From Prinia subflava (lineage: Eukaryota > Chordata > Aves > Passeriformes > Cisticolidae), in assembly GCF_021018805.1 (NCBI RefSeq), contig NC_086254.1:3583001-3647000 (forward strand): 64,000 nt of DNA, read 5' to 3'. The translations under genes and the position numbers were made by a program. This document shows, in pieces, positions 37,901 to 48,812 of the stretch. The notes below the pieces were generated by a model. The model did not search any database. It was not told the origin of the DNA and was given only the letters and a program-made list of their open reading frames with translations. Each line of letters starts with the position of its first letter. The stretch's first letter is position 1.

Positions 37901-40172
37901 GCTGTCAGAAACCCAAACATAGAGCCAAACCACACCTCTGGAAAGAGCACACAACACCACAAACCTGAGCCCAAACCACCTAATCCAGGTATAAATTTCA
38001 ACAAGTTGGGACAAGAGTCTGTGAGGGGTGGAGCCTGTGGGGGATGGAGCCTTCAGTGGCTGCTCCATCAATGCACAATGCATCACTCCAGAGCCTTTCC
38101 CCACAGAAACAAAAACCCCAAGCCCTTGGAGGCCTTTGCAGAGCCCCATTGCCCCTCGTTTGCCCCTATAACAAAGCTTACGACCCAGCTTTGCTTTTTT
38201 TAACATCATTTACTGTGGTTTGGCTGTTGCTGAAGGAAATAAGGGGCAGTGCACTGCATTTCCTTCATTTCTTGTGCTGCAGGTCAGTGGTTGCTCTGGT
38301 ACACCAGCCAAGAGCAGGGGCTTCTTTATGAAGTAAAAAACCTTTCTACCTCATCTCAGGGCACCACAGAACAGGATAACAACTTGCCCTTCTCTCCCAG
38401 ACCTTTTCCAACTAGTTAATGATTCAATGACATCACAGTCAGAGTTTCATTTTGGATTATTCTCTATAAAGGCATTGCCCCTTCAGCAGCACCTTGGGCT
38501 GGGGCACACTGCCTTGCATCCCATCCTGGCATTGTTTTATTCTTTATAAACCCAGATTTCAGCTTGGGTCTGGCTCTGGGGCTTACCCTGGGTGAGTTGT
38601 TTGGGGGAGAAATATGATTGGGAAAGGCAACTTACTGGCTCCTCCGTTCACTCAGCTGTGTCTCCCGTTTGGTAGCTGGAAGAAAAGGGAACAAAAAGCT
38701 CTTGGAAAGGATAAATTGGGAGTTAGAGATCAGAAAGGCCAATAAAATACATTCACAAAACTCCTTCAGCAGCTCAGGACAGCAGAGGAAGCGAGCAGCA
38801 GTTGCAATAGGGTTTTGATGAAATTTTTTGAAAGTATGTTTAAATTGTGGTTTTTGTCTCAAACCCCAAAGAGCAAAGCAGCCGATCCTGCCCCCAAACC
38901 CCAAAGAGCAGCCTGTCCCCCACTGAAACCCACCCAGTGCTCAGGGAGGGGCTGGGACCCCACTGCGTGCTCACCCTGCTCTCTCTGTGAGTTCATCCTG
39001 CAGATTCCCTTCCTCACCTGCCCTTCTGTTCCACACCCTCTGCAGGATTTGTGTATCTGCAGTCCCAAAGCCACCAGCATGGTGACACAAAGGGCTCTGC
39101 AGCCCGGGGTGTCACCCCTGTCCCCGGGGAAGGGCTCTGCAGCCCGGGGTGTCACCCCTGTCCCCCGGGAAGGGCTCTGCAGCCCGGGGTGTCACCCCTG
39201 TCCCCGGGAAGGGCTCTGCAGCCCGGGGTGTCACCCCTGTCCCCAGGAAGGGCTCTGCAGCCCGGGGTGTCACCCCTGTCCCCGGGAAGGGCTCTGCAGC
39301 CCGGGGTGTCACCCCTGTCCCCCGGGAAGGGCTCTGCAGCCCGGGGTGTCACCCCTGCCCTGGGAAGGGCTCTGCAGCTCTGGGTGCTCCTTCCCTCCCA
39401 CCTGGTGGGGAGCATCCCCCAGGGGCACAGCTGGTGCTTGGCTGAGCAGAACCAAATCCACTCCAGGGGTGTTGGTTCCTTATCTTTTCTTTGTGTTAGA
39501 GCTGGCATTAGTGCATGGGAGTCACAATTTTTTGTTTGGACTCAGTGTTTATTATTTCTTATCTATATTACAGCCTCACCAGCTGTGAGCTCCAACTAGC
39601 TAGGTGAAAACGGAGGTGCCTCTAACTCTTTCCAAGGTTATTTAAGCACTAATCACCCAATAACGAGGTGACACCTATATTATTTATATTTCTTGACCCA
39701 ATAATTGACCACCTGAGGCCTGCAGTGTGGACATTTTCCACCCAATTAGAAAAAAAATACACAAAATTAAGAAGAAGAAGGTGGTGAAGAAGAAGGACTT
39801 AGACAAAGCCCAAAATCCTCCATCTTGCCCCATATCTATTAAACCTTAAATCCTAAGTTTTTCACCCTGTGAGATCACACACTTCTATTCAAACTACCCA
39901 CCCACAACCCCCGTGCCACCACACAGTTTCGGGAGCCTGTTCCACGGCCTCGGGTCAGATGCTGTGCTCGCTGGAGGCTCAGCGCCTTTTAGCACAGAAA
40001 GCCTGGAATTTCCATCCTCCAGTGTTCCACCGAGGGGCAGGGCCGGGGGCAGGGCCCGGGCAGGACGCGAGGACACGGAGCACTTACCGGAGCGGCGGCA
40101 GCGGAGGCAGAGGCTGGCGGCCGCCCCGAACAGCAGCAGCGCCGCGGCCGCCCACAGCTCCGGCTGCACCAT
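31917..40172 (-). CDS. LAT2: LAT2 (NTAL/LAB), linker for activation of T-cells family member 2, 11 coding exons
   Basis: LAT2 is a small transmembrane adaptor of B cells, mast cells and other leukocytes. After immunoreceptor engagement it is tyrosine-phosphorylated and recruits Grb2. Eleven exons with GT-AG borders join to 603 bp (200 aa). Residues 1-5 are extracellular and about 6-21 are the membrane helix. The juxtamembrane CLRC (Cys22, Cys25) fits the palmitoylated CxxC of the family. The cytoplasmic tail is acidic with five YxN motifs at Tyr95 (YQN), Tyr119 (YYN), Tyr143 (YEN), Tyr162 (YEN) and Tyr190 (YIN), in the same order as in mammalian LAT2. The last YxN is followed by eight residues, as in the human protein. 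Compared with human (243 aa), most of the shortfall is between the third and fourth YxN motifs. The ATG has G at -3 and +4. Identity is strong; the exon set between 33.6 and 32.9 kb could be incomplete. Confidence 0.93.
32805..32867 (-). CDS. LAT2: LAT2 coding exon 10
   Basis: The acceptor is gtcacag and the donor gtatgt; phase 1 at both ends. Encodes EDAVEYENSMAIHTWKLQQR, with YEN at Tyr162, matching the human SEDYQNSASIHQW segment. Confidence 0.92.
33628..33693 (-). CDS. LAT2: LAT2 coding exon 9
   Basis: The acceptor is ccatcag and the donor gtcagt; phase 1-1. Encodes EKDEDSYSYENVTIGASQ, with YEN at Tyr143, equivalent to the SYENV site of mammalian LAT2. Confidence 0.93.
34115..34185 (-). 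CDS. LAT2: LAT2 coding exon 8
   Basis: The acceptor is ctcacag and the donor gtgagt. Encodes EPIALDHYYNCTRFFHPP, corresponding to the IDPIAMEYYNWGRF block of mammals, with a YYN motif (Tyr119). Confidence 0.93.
34320..34350 (-). CDS. LAT2: LAT2 coding exon 7 (31 bp microexon-like)
   Basis: A very short exon between ttcttgcag and gtaagt, encoding ENCLQEDTAY. It restores the frame between exons 6 and 8 and matches the mammalian GSEEAYID region. Confidence 0.88.
34876..34914 (-). CDS. LAT2: LAT2 coding exon 6
   Basis: The acceptor is gtccccag and the donor gtaaat. Encodes SRDESRYQNFLA; the RYQNF core (Tyr95) is identical to that of mammalian LAT2 and identified the gene. Confidence 0.93.
35190..35635 (+). 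mobile_element. CR1 LINE fragment in a LAT2 intron
   Basis: A forward CR1 piece of about 445 bp. It runs from 'agatggatgtgaacctgttg' through the ORF2 C-terminal region and 3' UTR ('ggccctggcacaggctgtcc', 'ggatggggcttggagcaccc') to the 'cctgtgattcactgtatctg' end. It is antisense to LAT2 and ends 15 bp from LAT2 exon 5. Confidence 0.9.
35650..35693 (-). CDS. LAT2: LAT2 coding exon 5
   Basis: The acceptor is ctctttcag and the donor gtgagc. Encodes KVIEELSASHHTGY, aligned with the mammalian DKLLQFYPSLEDP segment. The frame is fixed by exon 4 (AG|G) and exon 6 (G|GG). Confidence 0.88.
35748..35805. other. Two adjoining perfect hairpins in a LAT2 intron
   Basis: The first stem is gttacacaccacc (35748-35760) pairing with ggtggtgtgtaac (35770-35782) around a 9-base loop. 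The second stem is catcgatggt (35782-35791) with accatcgatg (35796-35805) around GTTT. The two share base 35782. Both are perfect, and lie about 55 bp from the acceptor of LAT2 exon 5. Confidence 0.85.
36162..36236 (+). mobile_element. CR1 LINE 3'-tail fragment
   Basis: A short forward CR1 terminus: 'cagggggttggactagatga', 'ccttgaaaggtcccttgcaa' and 'actattctttgattct'. It lies in LAT2 intron 4, antisense to the gene. Confidence 0.85.
36356..36404 (-). CDS. LAT2: LAT2 coding exon 4
   Basis: The acceptor is ccagttgcag and the donor gtagga. Encodes RRLEQIKEPENLSIA (residues 58-72). It has no strong similarity to the human sequence by eye, but its 49 bp length is exactly what joins exons 3 and 5 in frame. 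Confidence 0.82.
37249..37292 (-). CDS. LAT2: LAT2 coding exon 3
   Basis: The acceptor is gtttgcag and the donor gtgagt. Encodes LEGQQRFAVVRSCT, corresponding to the mammalian LREDQQSFTGSRTYS stretch. Confidence 0.87.
38636..38675 (-). CDS. LAT2: LAT2 coding exon 2
   Basis: The acceptor is ttcttccag and the donor gtaagt. Encodes ATKRETQLSERRSQ, the basic segment just inside the membrane; compare the mammalian AKRSEKIYQQRS. Confidence 0.87.
39091..39390 (+). repeat. 38-40 bp GC-rich minisatellite in LAT2 intron
   Basis: Seven full copies and a diverging eighth of a unit starting agggctctgcagcccggggt and ending in gtcacccctgtccccggga. Copy starts are 39091, 39131, 39171, 39210, 39249, 39288, 39328 and 39366. 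It lies between LAT2 coding exons 1 and 2. It is open in several frames on both strands, which I attribute to the repeat unit lacking stops. Confidence 0.95.
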
Positions 40173-40190
40173 GGCCCGGCCGAAGGCGGC
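40088..40190 (-). CDS. LAT2: LAT2 first coding exon (membrane anchor)
   Basis: The exon spans 40190-40088, with an acceptor tgtctttcag immediately upstream, so at least one non-coding exon must precede it. Translation starts at 40172 (gccATGG). It encodes MVQPELWAAAALLLFGAAAS, then LCLRCRRS, i.e. a short outer segment, the transmembrane helix and the CLRC palmitoylation-type motif. The donor is gtaagt. Confidence 0.93.
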
Positions 40191-40345
40191 CTGAAAGACA
40201 CGGCCAGGGCACCCCGTGAGCCCTGGGGCACAGGGGGTGTGGGGACATCCCGCAGAGAGCTCCCACCCCCCAAAGCCCGGTGCTGTTTGCCCTCGAACCC
40301 CCGGGAGCTGCTGAGCATGCAGAAGGGGCTTTGGCAGCGGGGCAG

Positions 40346-41046
40346 TGCCCTTTCCTGCAGTGCCCTTTCCTGCGATGCCCTTTTCCTGCAGTGCCCTTTC
40401 CTGCAGTGCCCTTTCCTGCAATGCCCATTCCTGCAGTGCCCATTCCTGCAGTGCCCATTCCTGCACTGCCCATCCCTGCAGTGCCCATTCCTGCACTGCC
40501 CATCCCTGCAGTGCCCATTCCTGCAGTGCCCATCCCTGCAGTGCCCATCCCTGCAGTGCCCATTCCTGCAGTGCCCATTCCTGCAATGCCCTTTCCTGCA
40601 GTGCCCTTTCCTGCAGTGTCCCATTCCTGCAGTGCCCATTCCTGCACTGCCCATCCCTGCAGTGCCCATTCCTGCACTGCCCATCCCTGCAGTGCCCATT
40701 CCTGCAGTGCCCATCCCTGCAGTGCCCATCCCTGCAGTGCCCATTCCTGCAGTGCCCATTCCTGCAGTGCCCATTCCTGCAATGCCCTTTCCTGCAGTGC
40801 CCTTTCCTGCAGTGTCCCATTCCTGCAGTGCCCATTCCTGCACTGCCCATTCCTGCAGTGCCCTTTCCTGCAGTGTCCCATTCCTGCAATGCCCATTCCT
40901 GCAGTGTCCCATTCCTGCAATGCCCATTCCTGCAGTGCCCATTCCTGCAGTGTCCCATTCCTGCAATGCCCTTTCCTGCAGTGCCCTTTCCTGCAGTGTC
41001 CCATTCCTGCAGTGCCCTTTCCTGCAGTGCCCTTTCCCTGCAATGC
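40346..41046. repeat. 15 bp minisatellite with higher-order structure, LAT2 upstream intron
   Basis: About 46 tandem copies of a 15 bp unit (cctgcagtgcccatt and variants with ttt, atc, cactg or caatg). One 16 bp variant (gtgtcccatt) recurs. The block of variants from 40441 repeats at an offset of 181 bp (twelve 15-mers plus one extra base), with one more unit inserted in the second copy. Because 15 is divisible by three and the unit lacks stops, long frames of 250-420 codons run through it on both strands. The array ends about 155 bp upstream of the first LAT2 coding exon. Confidence 0.95.
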
Positions 41047-44000
41047 TCTGAATTGCTCATTCCCCATCCCAATCCCACCCCACTGCCATCAAACGCTGTC
41101 AGCAGACAGTAATTTATTTTCATTTCTAGAAGAGAAGGCAAAAGGCAGGCACTGGGCAATATTTAAATGGTTGAGACCTTTGCACAATGAGTCCTGGCTC
41201 TTCCCAGCAGCTCAGAGTGACTCCCTGTGTTAAATTCCCCACGCCTTTCTCTGCATTGAGCTGGCTCAGCCACCGGCTCTTCCCCTCCTGTCCATGACAG
41301 GATTTTTCACAAACATAAACTCACATTTTTTAACAATCAGCACGATTTGGCTTCAACTTCTTCCTTTAAAATACAAAACATCCTACCAATATCACAGAGA
41401 GCAGCCTGCTGGCACTGAGATGGATCATTCAGCCCGTTCCTATTCCCCAAGGTCAGATTTTCTTTAGTTACAGATCATTTTAATTTATTTTTGGTTTTAA
41501 TAGACTCTTTTTTTCCCTAGGGATGGAGACTACAACATGCCAAAGGCCAGTACATCATCACTCTGTCTGGCAGAAAGTTTTCCTACTGCCTCCCTTCCAC
41601 CTCTATCATTACAACTTAAGCCTGTATTATACTGGTGAATGGAGGAGGAAAGAATATCATAGCAATTGATAATTAAAATAATTCATAATAATCCAACAAG
41701 TGGCAGTAGCAGACAATAGAAAGCAGCAGCTTAATTCTGCCCTGCTCAGCACCTTCTGCCTCTGCTTGAATAAAGTGGAATAAACATTTCTCTGCCCAAA
41801 CTCCACAGAAGTTTGGAAGTTGCTCTGACAGCCCCTTCAGGTTGGGGAAAACCCAAAGGCTCCCACGTGGGGCTGAGCAACCCCCTCCTGTCCCTGCCAG
41901 GCTCCTGGAGCAGCAGCTGGCTGTGGTGGTGGGAGCTTTGTGTCCAGTTCATCAGTGATGTCTCAGTCCTGTGCCACAGTCCTGATTATCAGGGCGTGGT
42001 GAAAATAATCGTGGTGTAAATCAGCGTGGGGCAGGGAAAGGAGAGGAAGGAGAGTCCCTCACTTCCACTCAGACAGACCTTGAGCAAAGGCAGGAGCAGT
42101 GGCTGAAGGGGTTTGGTGTCAGCATCTTCTCAGTGGCTCCCAAACACGCTCTGGCTGTCCAGGAGGGACCTCGATGAGGCTGTGAGGCCACGCTTTGCTT
42201 GAGAACAAACTGGGCTTATTCCTGTTGTGTTCCAGGTTCCCTGGGCTCTCCAGGACCTGGCAGCTACCAGCACCCACTCCACCATGGTTTTGCCTTTTGT
42301 AGGCCCCCAGAGGCCTCTCTTTCCCTGCACAGTTTTTTTGCAGCACTTTCTGAAGAAGATGAGCTGAATTATTCTAAAGTGCTCAGACCTTCCTGCACCC
42401 ACCCCAGAGGTGCAGAACCCAAAAGAGCCTAGTCAAACCCATGTGGTTTCTCCCATCATTTTTCCTTTGCTCATTTTCCTTTCCCCCATGGAAATCATGA
42501 GCTGTGGATCATCCCTGAAGCATCTCCAAGAGGCAGCTGAGGGAAGCTGGTCCAGTCCTGGTGACTAGAATACCAAGGGCTGCAGTGCTACTGCTTTGCT
42601 TGAAGGTTTCCTGGCTTTTTTCCTTTTTTTTTTTTTCTTTGAAGTGAGGGCGAGGCAGAGCTGAAGGCACCTGACAACACTGACCTCGTTTGTCCCATTG
42701 CATGGCAGCCTCCTCATCCCTTCCATTGCCAGTTTTATTTTGGTCTTGGGCAGTGAGGCAGCGAAACCTGTCTGCTCCTGAGCCCCCACTCACCAGGGAC
42801 ACAAAAAGTGCTCATTTGAGGGGCTGGTGAACAGGACATGGTGTGTCCCACCTCACCAAGACAGCCCCCAAGTCACACACACACCCCATCAGCCCAGAGA
42901 TCATTTGTGCTCCCCAAATAACCCAAACCCGTGGAAAATCCTTTCTTTTGGGACAAGCCCTGCTCTGGTAAGGAGCTGACAGAGGGAGGTGATGAACAGA
43001 TTTATGACAAGCAGAAGGCTGGAAGCACTTACTCACGGCTAGCAGGATATAAATAAAATATTTGGAAGGCTGAATGTGCTTCCCTGCGCTCTGCCCTGGG
43101 GAGCTGGAGAGAAGAAATCCCGCACAGGAGGACGTGTGGAGCTCAGGGCTGGCCAGCCCTGCTTTCAGGATGCCAAACCCAAACTCGGGGTGGAAACAGG
43201 CTCCCACCTCGTTCAGGAGTGACCCTCGGGGTGTTGCAATGCCCTGTTCTGTTCACACACTTCTCTCTTCTCCTTTTGCCTGCTTTTCCCCTTTTTGTGC
43301 AGAGGAAGCCACAGGACCACGGCACACCCCGAGCACCCCACAAATCCCTCAGGAGCAGCTGCTCCAGACAAGCAATTCCTGGGAGAGAAACCTGCTGGGG
43401 GCTGGATACAGCTGGGCTCTCCTTCAGAGGGGGAAGCTCGTCCTCCCAAAGGGGCTGCTCCTTCTCTGAGCTCAGATATTTTTAGCAATCAGGGAGACAG
43501 GCTTTTTCTTACTAAAAAAAAAATTTGGAAAAAATTAATGAACTTGCAAAAGCTTATCCACTCTGTGCCAGGTCTTGTCCTAATTTAAGGATTCACCCCA
43601 GTAACCAGGCTCGCTATGGAGATCCAAAGGAAGGAGAGATGGTTTTATCCAGGAAGACTAAAAGGTCTTTTGCTTTGAATTCCACTGAAATGGAGAGTAA
43701 GAGGACAGGGACACTCACCATTCATCTGTCCAAGAGCAGCACAACAAAGTGAGAAAAACTTTTGAATTAAGGCAATTCTGGCTTATAAAATGAGTGGATA
43801 AAAGCTGGATATGCACAGGCTAGAAATAAAATTCCTAATGGATGGAAAATCTGGAAGAACTTCCCAAAAGCAGCAGAAAAGGCACAAAGCTCACTAAAAA
43901 AAACCTGAAAGAGCACTTCAAGTGAACTTTAACTTTTTGCTGAGAAACCAGGAGAGTGAGGAATGTGTTGATGTGGCCTCAGCAATGCCTGGTTTTCCAC

Positions 44001-45425
44001 GAGATAATTTCTGATGAAGACATTTTAGCCCTTTGCAGACTTCAAGCCCACCCCTGCGTTCATATTGCAAGATAAAGACTAAGATAGTGTATTTACATTA
44101 TGCATTCTATCTATCAATCAAAAACATGCCTGAAAGGCAAATATAAACCAGCCCCTTTCTCTCCACTCCACGAAGTTTTGTGGTCTGCACCGGTTTGCAG
44201 TAAATTAATTCTAATTCAGGCTGGTAGGATGAGTCACTGGTATGAAATATGGAGTGCAGAGTGTATTTAAAGGCTCCCCATATGAAATTCAGCACACTGA
44301 CTTGTTGAACAGATGCAATATTCAGCTTGAGTCAATGTCTCTAGCACGTCTAAGAAAAGCAGCTCCGCTTTCTCTTTGCCTGTGTGGCACAGATTGCCAC
44401 AGAAAGTCCCAACAATTCAGAAATTAAAGTCTCAGAAGGTGACTTTAGCTCCTGGGGCTGGAATGAGTTCTGTGAGCAGCACTGAGCCTTCAGAAAAGCT
44501 CCTTTCCAGAGGTCTGCACATCTCATTTCCTTCCAGATTTGTGCCAGGGTCAGGCTTCTCAGGAAAGCTGCTGCCATAGAGTTCAGGTCTGGGGTTTTTA
44601 CAGCTTTGCAGGCAGATCAGGCTTTTATGCCAACAGATGCATTTCAGTAGAACATCTGATAAAAGGGGAAAATTAGAATTGATAAACCAACGTTCACATA
44701 GATTATAACTTTGGGAAATGCTTTTAAAAAACCTTGGGTGGAAAATACGGTGCAAAACCCCGATCACAGCAGGCATGGCAGCACAAGAAGGTAATTCACA
44801 GATTTATCTTGTAATTGTAATTTTCCTCTTCTAGGCAGCACTGAAGCCTCACAGCAGCATTCACTTCCACTGGGAGCCCAGGGGATGCCACTTTAGCAAT
44901 ACAGGCAACCCCTGTGTAACCACAGACTGCAGAACCACGGAAATGAGCCAGTCTCAGGCAAGATTATCCCAAAATCATCCTCTTCTGCTAAATTATCTGC
45001 CTCATGGCCCATATTACACTGAACATTGCTCACACAAGAGAAAACTGCTGCAAAACCAAATCGTTTCCTATCTAGAATTAGCTATTTCAAGCACTTACAT
45101 GCAGTAAAATAAATACATTCATATCCATGATGCCAGTCAGTTCTGAAATCAATGGAAAACCCAGGAAGTGTTGTTTGAATCAGTTATTTTTAAGGACTGG
45201 GCTTTGGAGGGGGAGCAGCGTGGGCTGCAGCAGTCCCAGAAGCTACAGGCAGGAGCCAGAGGAAGGAGCACGCAGGGATGAGGGAAGCTCAGCACAGACT
45301 GAACCTTCCAGAACATTTGAGAAGATGTGAGTGCAGAAATATCATTAAACCCACGCTTCCATCGGCAGATGGACGAGGAGATGTGAAGAGCAGTGCTGTG
45401 GAACACTCCAGGCTGCGCGGGGTGG
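41047..45425. other. LAT2 upstream intron or 5' flank, no coding exon recognised
   Basis: If LAT2 starts near 45.4-45.9 kb, this is its long 5' intron. Apart from a T-rich run at about 42624-42640 I saw no repeat, RNA gene or coding exon. Open frames around 42.8-43.5 kb match no known family. Confidence 0.45.
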
Positions 45426-45431
45426 ACTCAC

Positions 45432-45950
45432 CTCAGGTCCAGAGGGGTCTGAATGGGCCGAGAAGGGAGAGTTGGTAATTCCTGCCTCGGAGCTGGTGAT
45501 GGCCGGGAGCAGCACTGAGGAGGGGACAGCCACCACGGCGCTTTTCAGAGAGCTTCTACAGGGGTGACCTTGAACTTCTTGAAAGGGTCACCAAGGTCTG
45601 GCGTGGGCTCTCAGAGCTCAGTGGGACACCCCGCTGTCCCCGCTGTCCCCACGAGCACTCGGGGCACTTTCCTCTCCCCATCCCTCCCTTCCTCACCCTC
45701 CTTACCCGCAGCCTCCGCTGTGTCCCGGCTCCTGCAGCCCCTCTGGGCAGAGCTCCGGGCTGGGGCCGGTTCCTCCGGGCTGGGGCCGGTTCCTCCGGGC
45801 TGGGGCCGGTTCCTCCGGGCTGTGCTGACACCTCAGGGTTTCCTGCCCCGTGAATCACCAGCCCAGCATCCGCTGCTCCCCGGACACGCCGCCCGCACAG
45901 CCCCACACGGGTCACTTGTCTGCGAGAGGAAGAGCCCCGGACAGGGGGAA
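45432..45950 (-). promoter_or_regulatory. LAT2: Candidate LAT2 promoter and non-coding first exon
   Basis: A small CpG-rich patch, isolated in otherwise ordinary sequence. It ends on the minus strand in a strong splice donor, gacctgag|gtgagt, with the last exon base at 45432. The first coding exon of LAT2 has an acceptor directly before its 5' UTR, so a non-coding exon in this position is needed somewhere upstream. The link between the two is inference; the transcription start is unknown. Confidence 0.35.
45755..45822 (+). repeat. 20 bp GC-rich tandem repeat
   Basis: Just over three copies of a 20 bp unit (tcctccgggctggggccggt) lie within the CpG-rich patch that may be the LAT2 promoter. Confidence 0.92.
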
Positions 45951-45959
45951 CCACACTCG

Positions 45960-48780
45960 GCTCTGAGGCTGCTTCCCCTGAGGCTCGCAGGGTGCTGGGG
46001 CCCAGAAGAGTTCAGTGTAATAAATATGCATTTTTCACATTCAGGCTTCCTTTTAGCAAGGAGCCTCCACAGGAAGAACTCGGCGCACTGGAAGCGGCGG
46101 GTGCTGCCGGGGGAATCTCAAAGCAGGCACGGCAAACTGCGACCCTCTCTGAGCTTTTGTGGAAAAACTGGGAACAATTTCCCAAGGCAGCAACGAGCCC
46201 GAGGTCAGTGTTGCTCATGGCCAGACCTGGAGCTCCTGACCAAGGCTGTAGGAATAAAACCAGTCCTTATGCTCCAGCACTTGCAGGCAGCAGGCACAAT
46301 TTCACTGCACTCTTGGAAAAAAAGTAATTCCTGAGTTTTTTGGTGCTTGAATAGAATAAGGAGGGTTCATGAATTCTCTGCTGGGGATTTATGTATTGGC
46401 TTCAAGCCCTGTCACAGTCCATGGAAAAGGGATCCTGCACACACACTTAGATGTGTAGCTGTGCAACAACAGCACAAGAGCCACGGGGGAAAAGACAACC
46501 ATAAACAAAACATCTCATGCTGCCCTCACTAAGGCTCCACAGAGCCTCTCTTACATGGAAATTGTTCAGTAAAGGGAAACTTCGTTATATTTAATATAGG
46601 GCACGCTGAAGCTGCCACAACCAGCCACCTACACCCAGCTCTCTGTGCAAGGTGACTTCACCATAAAATGATTAAGGAGCCAATGTTTGCAACTCTGGGA
46701 TGAAATCTGGCTATTGAGCTTCCAGAGGAAATATTACTTAATAATTATCCACTGTAAGTGCGAATAACTTTCTCTCTTCCAATTCTAACCTGAGATGCAA
46801 CAATAATGCACCCCCCCAGAGCCATTCCCAGACAAAATCTGAAGCCTATCTTGAAATCAGCATAATCTCAACAAAAGATAAAAAGAGTCAGACTCAGTTT
46901 TTAATTGCTCACACAGGTTTCTGGGTGGTCTCTGTGTGAAGGACATTGCAAAATCTGAAATTTCACTGCCAAAAGAGTTGTTACAAAATTGGCATTTCTA
47001 GCAGAGGTCTCAGCGATTAAATGATTTATTAACAACTTTCTAGCAGGGTTTTTATGTGTTCAAGCATAAGTTGATGACAGAGGTTTTGCAGAAGAATTCT
47101 TTATAGCAGAACTGATACTCAAAATATGCTGGAGACATTTAAAGTTCATCTTTTGTACCCAAAATCAATTTCATCAGGAAGAGCCACTGCTCAAAAGGTG
47201 CCACGTGTTTGTTTACAGGTTCCCTGGCGGGTCTCAGCTTCAGGTAGGACTCGGTGCTGTGGTGGGGACATCACCCTTGCACCTCGTGCAGGTCCCCAGG
47301 CTGTCCCCTGATGGAGCACTCGGCCTCTCCAGAGCAGGCAGCAGCTGCTCTGTGCCCAAGGAGTGAAGCAGCAGAGTCACCCTGGAGTGGTACCACAGCT
47401 CGTGGGCACAGTGATGCCTTCACAGGCACCAGTGCCCTGCAGAGGCCAACACCTGCATTAGAGGGAATCACTGCAGCAGCATCCTCTGGTGGATCCTGTC
47501 TGCCTCCTTCACGTTTCCCCTAAGAAGGGCTGGATGGAAAGGTTTAGGGCGAGTCCTCACTCCGAGCTCCTGCCAGCACAGCCACGGGCTCTGCTCTTCA
47601 TGAGGCCAGAGAAATTCTCCTCCAGCACACACAGAGTGACCCCTCAGGCACCAACCCCAGCCTGGGAAACGGGCCCTACCCTCCTGACACCCCCTGCCTC
47701 ACCCAGACCTGCTGCTGGAAACAATTTCTGATTTGACAAAGGTCAAAAGCACAGGAGCAGCATGTTTTTATCACTGCAGTAAGTTACAGAAACACCACGT
47801 TGTAAATCCATTCGTGTTCTTTTCAAAGCTCACCCATTTCAACTTGGGCTTGTTTCCCCCCCATAACATAGTTCCTACTCCTTCAGGCAGGCTCACCAGT
47901 TAACCTAACCCACCTTTTCACCTTTTGATAGAAGCTGGCAAGCTGCAGAGAGATCTCTTGGGTCCAGAAAACTCATTAGGACCCATCTTCTACCTAGCTC
48001 AGCTCACCTGGGCCCTGGGAAGCCAAATGCCCTGAGAGTGATTTACATTCTTTCAAATAAAGGCGGAGGCTGCTCAAAGCCCAGCTGACCGTGCTTGAAT
48101 CAGGTGTTGTGACTAACACCGATCAAAAATCAGCAGTGAAACAAGGACTGGTAAACAGGGCATCATCTAAGCCCCTTCTGCACAAACACACCAATGCTGG
48201 AAGGTCTGAGAAAGCTCCAACGTGTTCCAAGCTCCAACAGGCTCCGAGCTCAGCAGCTTTGCCAGTCAGGCACTGCTGTGCACCAGCACCGAGCCCCTCC
48301 TGCTTTGGGACAGGCTGAGCACGTCTCTCATCCCGAGCACTGACTGGGATTACAACGCACTCCATCTGTTTAGCAGCATTTTCACGGCAGCTCTAACGCA
48401 AGCCACGTCTTGGAGGAAATTTTCTGATGTGCTGAGGTTGTGCTGCATAGTTTTGTGCACACCCAGGAACTTTTCTCTCTGCTGTAGTGGGATGAGCCTT
48501 TCCCCAGGCAGAGGGGAAGTGCTGCCTCCTCCCCTGCCCCAGCTGCACGTTGGCTCTCACTGAGCTGAAACCGAAAGTGGCTCCGTTGCTGCTGAAGGAA
48601 AATAAATGCTGCTACCACCCAGTGGAAAGTCATCTCACAGCCAGCATCCATGGGTGCTTCACAAAGCTCTGGCCAGGCAGGCTTTGCAAAGACTAATCCC
48701 AAACATCCCTATGGTACAAAGCTTCCTGTTCTCATCCTGCTGAGCTCATCCTTGTGGACACAATAATTCTCAATTTGAAG
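45960..48780. other. Intergenic sequence between LAT2 and EIF4H
   Basis: No exon, RNA gene, CR1 copy or long repeat was recognised. Open frames are short and without family resemblance. Confidence 0.5.
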
Positions 48781-48806
48781 ACAAAAACCTAGAAGGTTTG
48801 AATGCT

Positions 48807-48812
48807 TTTATT
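48807..48812 (-). terminator. Distal minus-strand poly(A) signal candidate
   Basis: AATAAA on the minus strand, flanked by AT-rich sequence that resembles the end of a 3' UTR. It could end a long EIF4H 3' UTR isoform or an unrelated transcript. Confidence 0.35.

Noticed and set aside
38815..39599. Open frames of 180-257 codons with repeated GVTPV / GCHPCP-like units
   Set aside because: Translation of the 39-40 bp minisatellite in a LAT2 intron; present in several frames and both strands.
39894..41233. Long repetitive open frames (250-420 codons) on both strands
   Set aside because: They are produced by a 15 bp repeat whose length is a multiple of three and which lacks stop codons. They occur in several frames on both strands at once and include the genuine LAT2 exon only by running across it.
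45564..46334. A 256-codon plus-strand open frame
   Set aside because: No recognisable domain, and it lies over a CpG-rich patch with a tandem repeat. The splice-donor and CpG context fits a non-coding LAT2 5' exon better.
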